The notes under the pieces are model-generated. The model searched no databases, was not told the DNA's origin, and worked only from the letters and a program-made list of their open reading frames with translations. 64,000 nt of DNA from Saccharopolyspora rhizosphaerae (lineage in GTDB: Bacteria; Actinomycetota; Actinomycetes; Mycobacteriales; Pseudonocardiaceae), in contig NZ_RSAA01000015.1 of NCBI RefSeq assembly GCF_003931915.1, positions 310,001-374,000 of the forward strand, written 5' to 3'. Both the position numbers and the translations under genes were made by a program. Below, piece after piece: positions 61,265 through 64,000 of the stretch; position 1 is the stretch's first letter, and every line of letters starts with the position of its first letter.

Positions 61265-61732
61265 GTGGGTGATCGCATGATGGCGAAGAACGCGACGGCG
61301 CAGAGGTTCCGCCGGTGGCGTCGCAGCCGCCCCTTCTGGGCCGGGTTGTTCACCCTGGCGGCGGGGCTGCTCATCCTGTTCCCGCCCTACGCCTCGCTGA
61401 AGTTCGGGGACATCGTCGTGTCGCTGAACACCTTCACCGGGGTGTCCGCGGTGGTCATCGGCGTCGTGCTGCTGTGCTGCGGACTCTCGTTCTGGACCCG
61501 CCAGGAGTTCCGGTTGCCCGCCGGGATCATCGCGCTGCTGCTGTCGGTGGCGGCGATCGTGACCGCCAACCTCGGCTCGTTCCTGCTCGGAACGCTGCTC
61601 GGGATCGTGGGTGCGGCGCTGGGCATCGCGTGGACGCCGAAGGCCCGCGAGTCCAGCGCCGCCGAGGAGTCCACCGAGGACACCACCACGCTGGTCGACA
61701 ACCGGGCCGGGATCGCAGGGGGGCGTGCGTGA
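61265..61732 (+). CDS. DUF6114 family integral membrane protein
   Basis: 155 residues; GTG 61265, ATG 61277 and ATG 61280 are all possible starts, the ATGs leading straight into the basic FRRWRRSRPFWAGLF that opens DUF6114 proteins. Four hydrophobic helices follow (WAGLFTLAAGLLILFPPYA, TGVSAVVIGVVLLCCGLSF, PAGIIALLLSVAAIVTANLG, FLLGTLLGIVGAALGIAW), then an acidic tail. It is partner to the DUF6230 protein three nt upstream and overlaps the next gene by GTGA. Confidence 0.82.
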   Translation: MGDRMMAKNATAQRFRRWRRSRPFWAGLFTLAAGLLILFPPYASLKFGDIVVSLNTFTGVSAVVIGVVLLCCGLSFWTRQEFRLPAGIIALLLSVAAIVTANLGSFLLGTLLGIVGAALGIAWTPKARESSAAEESTEDTTTLVDNRAGIAGGRA

Positions 61733-62523
61733 GGTTCCCGAGGCTCCGCCCGCTCGCGGTGGTCCTCGGTCCGGTGCTGGCGCTGGGGCTGGTGACCGCG
61801 CCCGCGAGCTCGGCTCAGGAATCCGACGACGGTGGTCTGCTCGGAGGCGTGCTCGGGGGGCTGACCTCACCGCGTCCCTCCGAGCCCGCTCCGGCCCCTG
61901 CGCCGGCGCCGGCGCAGCCCCCGGCTCCGAGCTCGGAGCCGGCCCCGGAGCTGGCCCCGGAGCCGGCCCCGGCGGACCCCGCGCCCAGCACCGAGACGGC
62001 TCCGAGCCTGCTGCCAGCGGATCCGGGGCTCCTGCCGAAACCGGCTCCGCCCGCGTCGAGCTCCAGCACCCGGCCAGGGCCGGGGAGGGCGTGGACGCTC
62101 ACAGCCAGCACCCTCGAGCTCCACGGCTCGCGCTACCGGGGCGTGGTCGAGCGGCAGGTGGGCGGGAGCACCGTGCGGACGCTGCACTTCACGGTGGACC
62201 GCTTGGACATCACCGACCTCGTGCAGCGCGGGGAGCTGGGCAACGGCCGGATCATCCGGGCCGCGGGGCGGCCGGGCAGCACCTCCACGGTGACCCGCGG
62301 GCCGGTGGAGCTCCACACGCAGGAGCTCACCGGCACGCTCGCGGTCGTCGGCCACCCGCTGGCGCGCACGACGTTGTCGGCCGACTCGCTGGCGATGCCC
62401 GACCTCGACCTCGGCTTCCTGAAGCTGCCCGACCTCACGTTCCGCGACGTCGTCGTCCACAACACCGACCTCAGCGGAGGCACGCTGACCATCCCCGGGT
62501 CCGAGGTGACCTTGGAGCCCTGA
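61729..62523 (+). CDS. secreted Pro-rich protein of the DUF6230/DUF6114 operon
   Basis: 264 residues from GTG 61729, overlapping the DUF6114 stop by 4 nt. Signal peptide (RFPRLRPLAVVLGPVLALGLVTAPASSA), then about 75 residues of Ala-Pro-Glu repeats (APAPAPAPAQPPAPSSEPAP) of the type that spans a cell wall, then a beta-rich domain with LTASTLELHGSRYRGVVERQVGG and regular repeats. No family recognised. Coupling to two envelope genes suggests a complex of membrane, anchored and exported parts. Confidence 0.72.
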   Translation: MRFPRLRPLAVVLGPVLALGLVTAPASSAQESDDGGLLGGVLGGLTSPRPSEPAPAPAPAPAQPPAPSSEPAPELAPEPAPADPAPSTETAPSLLPADPGLLPKPAPPASSSSTRPGPGRAWTLTASTLELHGSRYRGVVERQVGGSTVRTLHFTVDRLDITDLVQRGELGNGRIIRAAGRPGSTSTVTRGPVELHTQELTGTLAVVGHPLARTTLSADSLAMPDLDLGFLKLPDLTFRDVVVHNTDLSGGTLTIPGSEVTLEP

Positions 62524-62650
62524 GCCACGGCCCCTCACCCGGTCGTTCGGCCTGGTGGCGTGAGGCGCTGACCCAGGGTTGGAGTGGCAGAATGCGCGTG
62601 TTCGACACAGAGCGACCACTCGATCACGCGCGATGAGGGGTTCGGTACCG

Positions 62651-64000
62651 GTGACCCAGACCAGCACACCGACGATGCAGGACGCGCTGCTGGCGCTGCA
62701 ACGCTACTGGACCGGACGAGGTTGCATGATCACGCAGCCGTTCAACACCGAGGTCGGTGCGGGCACCGCCAACCCCGCCACCATGCTGCGGGTGCTCGGG
62801 CCCGAGCCCTGGCACGTCGGCTACGTCGAACCCAGCGTTCGCCCCGACGACGCGCGCTACGGCGAGAACCCGAACAGGCTGCAGACCCACACCCAGTTCC
62901 AGGTCATCCTCAAGCCAGACCCGGGTGACCCGCAGGAGCTCTACCTGGGCAGCCTCGAAGCGCTCGGCGTCGACACCGCCGCGCACGACATCCGCTTCGT
63001 CGAGGACAACTGGGCCTCGCCGGCGCTGGGCGCCTGGGGCCTGGGCTGGGAGGTGTGGCTCGACGGGCTGGAGATCACGCAGTTCACCTACTTCCAGCAG
63101 GCCGGTGGCCAGGTGCTCGACCCGGTGTCGGTCGAGATCACCTACGGCATCGAGCGCATCATCATGGCGCTGCAGGGCGTGGGGCACTTCAAGGACATCC
63201 AGTACGCCGACGGCGTCTCCTACGGCGAGATCTTCGGCCAGTCCGAGTACGAGATGAGCCGCTACTACCTCGACGACGCCGACATCGAGGCCACGCAGAG
63301 GATGTTCGACACCAGCGCCGCCGAAGCCGAGCGGCTGCTGGACCTGCGGCTTCCGTCGCCCGCCTACGTGCACGTGCTCAAGTGCAGCCACACGTTCAAC
63401 GTGCTCGACGCGCGCGGGGCGATCAGCACCACCGAGCGCGCCAAGGCGTTCGGGCAAATGCGCAGCCTGACCCGGCGCGTCGCCCAGCTGTGGGCCGAGC
63501 GCCGCGAGGAGCTCGGCCACCCGCTGGGCGTCGTCGAGGCGAGCCCGCCCGCGACCGTCACCGAGCTGCCGAGGGTGAGCGAGCCGGCGACGCTGCTGTT
63601 CGAGATCGGGTTGGAAGAGCTCCCGCACGCCGACGTGTCCACGATGACCGGTGCGGTGCGGGACTCGCTGGAGCCCAAGCTCGCCGGAACCCGGCTGGCG
63701 CACGGCGAGATCACCGCGCACGCCACACCGCGCCGGATCATCGTGCAGGTCGCCGACGTCGCCCCGGCCGAGCCGGACGCCGAGCGCACCGTCCGCGGTC
63801 CGCGCACCTCAGCCGCCTTCGGTGAGGACGGCACGCCCACCAAGGCCGCCCAGGGGTTCGCGGGCAAGCACGGCGTCGCGCCCGAGGAGCTCAGCCGCGT
63901 GGAGGTCGACGGGGTCGAGCACGTCGCCGTCGTGCGCACCGAGCAGGGCCGCACGGCGCCCGCGGTGCTCTCCGAGCTCCTCGCCGAACTGGTCGGTGAG
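62651..64000 (+). CDS. glycyl-tRNA synthetase, fused alpha and beta subunits (partial)
   Basis: 450 codons to the window end, no stop; the gene continues to the right. Residues 1-290 are a GlyQ-type alpha subunit: [72 protein letters not shown]. After a short linker the beta subunit starts [18 protein letters not shown], in the same frame. Such single-chain enzymes are known from Chlamydia and some other bacteria, whereas many actinobacteria use the unrelated alpha2 type. GTG 62651 follows AGGGG by 10 nt; ATG 62633 is an alternative. Confidence 0.9.
   Translation, partial: MTQTSTPTMQDALLALQRYWTGRGCMITQPFNTEVGAGTANPATMLRVLGPEPWHVGYVEPSVRPDDARYGENPNRLQTHTQFQVILKPDPGDPQELYLGSLEALGVDTAAHDIRFVEDNWASPALGAWGLGWEVWLDGLEITQFTYFQQAGGQVLDPVSVEITYGIERIIMALQGVGHFKDIQYADGVSYGEIFGQSEYEMSRYYLDDADIEATQRMFDTSAAEAERLLDLRLPSPAYVHVLKCSHTFNVLDARGAISTTERAKAFGQMRSLTRRVAQLWAERREELGHPLGVVEASPPATVTELPRVSEPATLLFEIGLEELPHADVSTMTGAVRDSLEPKLAGTRLAHGEITAHATPRRIIVQVADVAPAEPDAERTVRGPRTSAAFGEDGTPTKAAQGFAGKHGVAPEELSRVEVDGVEHVAVVRTEQGRTAPAVLSELLAELVGE

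Noticed and set aside
62524..62650. T-box riboswitch before the glycyl-tRNA synthetase
   Set aside because: No T-box core sequence (AGGGTGGNACCGCG) or terminator/antiterminator pair is present, and the leader is too short.
1..64000. CRISPR arrays, insertion sequences, integrase genes and prophage genes
   Set aside because: No regularly spaced repeats with unique spacers, no transposase or integrase domain, and no phage structural gene were seen; the only tandem repeat is the decamer array at 26531.

Overview
This is a GC-rich actinobacterial chromosome segment. Heavy GTG start use, a strong G/C bias at third codon positions, whiB7, adnAB, uvrD2, DUF3107, DUF3152, and a tmRNA tag reading ADKSQREFALAA all point to Pseudonocardiaceae, most likely Saccharopolyspora or a close relative. 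That placement is from memory of the families; no search was run. From about 1.5 to 48 kb the gene order follows the Mycobacterium tuberculosis block Rv3212 to Rv3193c (beta-propeller protein, rhlE, ferritin-like protein, DUF3107, TetR, DUF3152, moeZ, TIGR02569, alkyltransferase-like protein, adnA-adnB, K+ channel, nudC, uvrD2, whiB7, ABC1 kinase, DUF2342 metalloprotease, PDZ-Lon protease, UPF0182), with insertions.

Layout. 0-10 kb: end of a PHP phosphoesterase, a RecB-type nuclease, a membrane protein, an anchored beta-propeller protein, RhlE helicase, a ferritin-like protein, DUF3107, and two divergent TetR / alpha-beta hydrolase pairs, each with a dyad in the shared promoter region. 10-22 kb: DUF3152 protease-like protein, MoeZ, TIGR02569 protein, HemD-like protein, an alkyltransferase-like repair protein, a secreted GH18 protein and the AdnAB helicase-nuclease. 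22-26.5 kb: hypotheticals, a TrkA-type K+ channel and a YpfJ-type zinc peptidase. 26.5-30.6 kb: an accessory island with a decamer repeat array, a decayed Scr1/DUF5753 regulator with DUF397, and an orphan type VII secretion substrate cassette (PE-like protein, DUF3558 lipoprotein, PPE-like protein, EspG).

30.7-41 kb: a two-subunit M16 peptidase, NudC, UvrD2, the whiB7 locus with a visible autoregulatory promoter, leader ORF and intrinsic terminator, a methyltransferase, an ABC1 kinase and DUF5679. 41-48 kb: YgjP peptidase, DUF2342, PDZ-Lon protease, PPA1309 and UPF0182. 48-55 kb: two identical initiator tRNA genes around an NTF2-like gene, PadR, prfB, ftsE-ftsX, smpB, an amidohydrolase and ssrA. 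prfB, smpB and ssrA form a translation termination and ribosome rescue group. 55-64 kb: an amidase divergent from an AraC regulator, an MBL-rhodanese fusion, a DUF7144 membrane protein behind a DosR-like box, a DUF6230/DUF6114/Pro-rich envelope operon, and the start of a fused alpha-beta glycyl-tRNA synthetase cut by the window end.

Two patterns recur. Many genes have a TANNNT -10 box only 6-8 nt before the start codon, which implies leaderless mRNAs, and this was used to choose starts. Most genes end in long perfect hairpins without a U-tract; clear T-runs follow only the whiB7 leader hairpin and the second tRNA gene.
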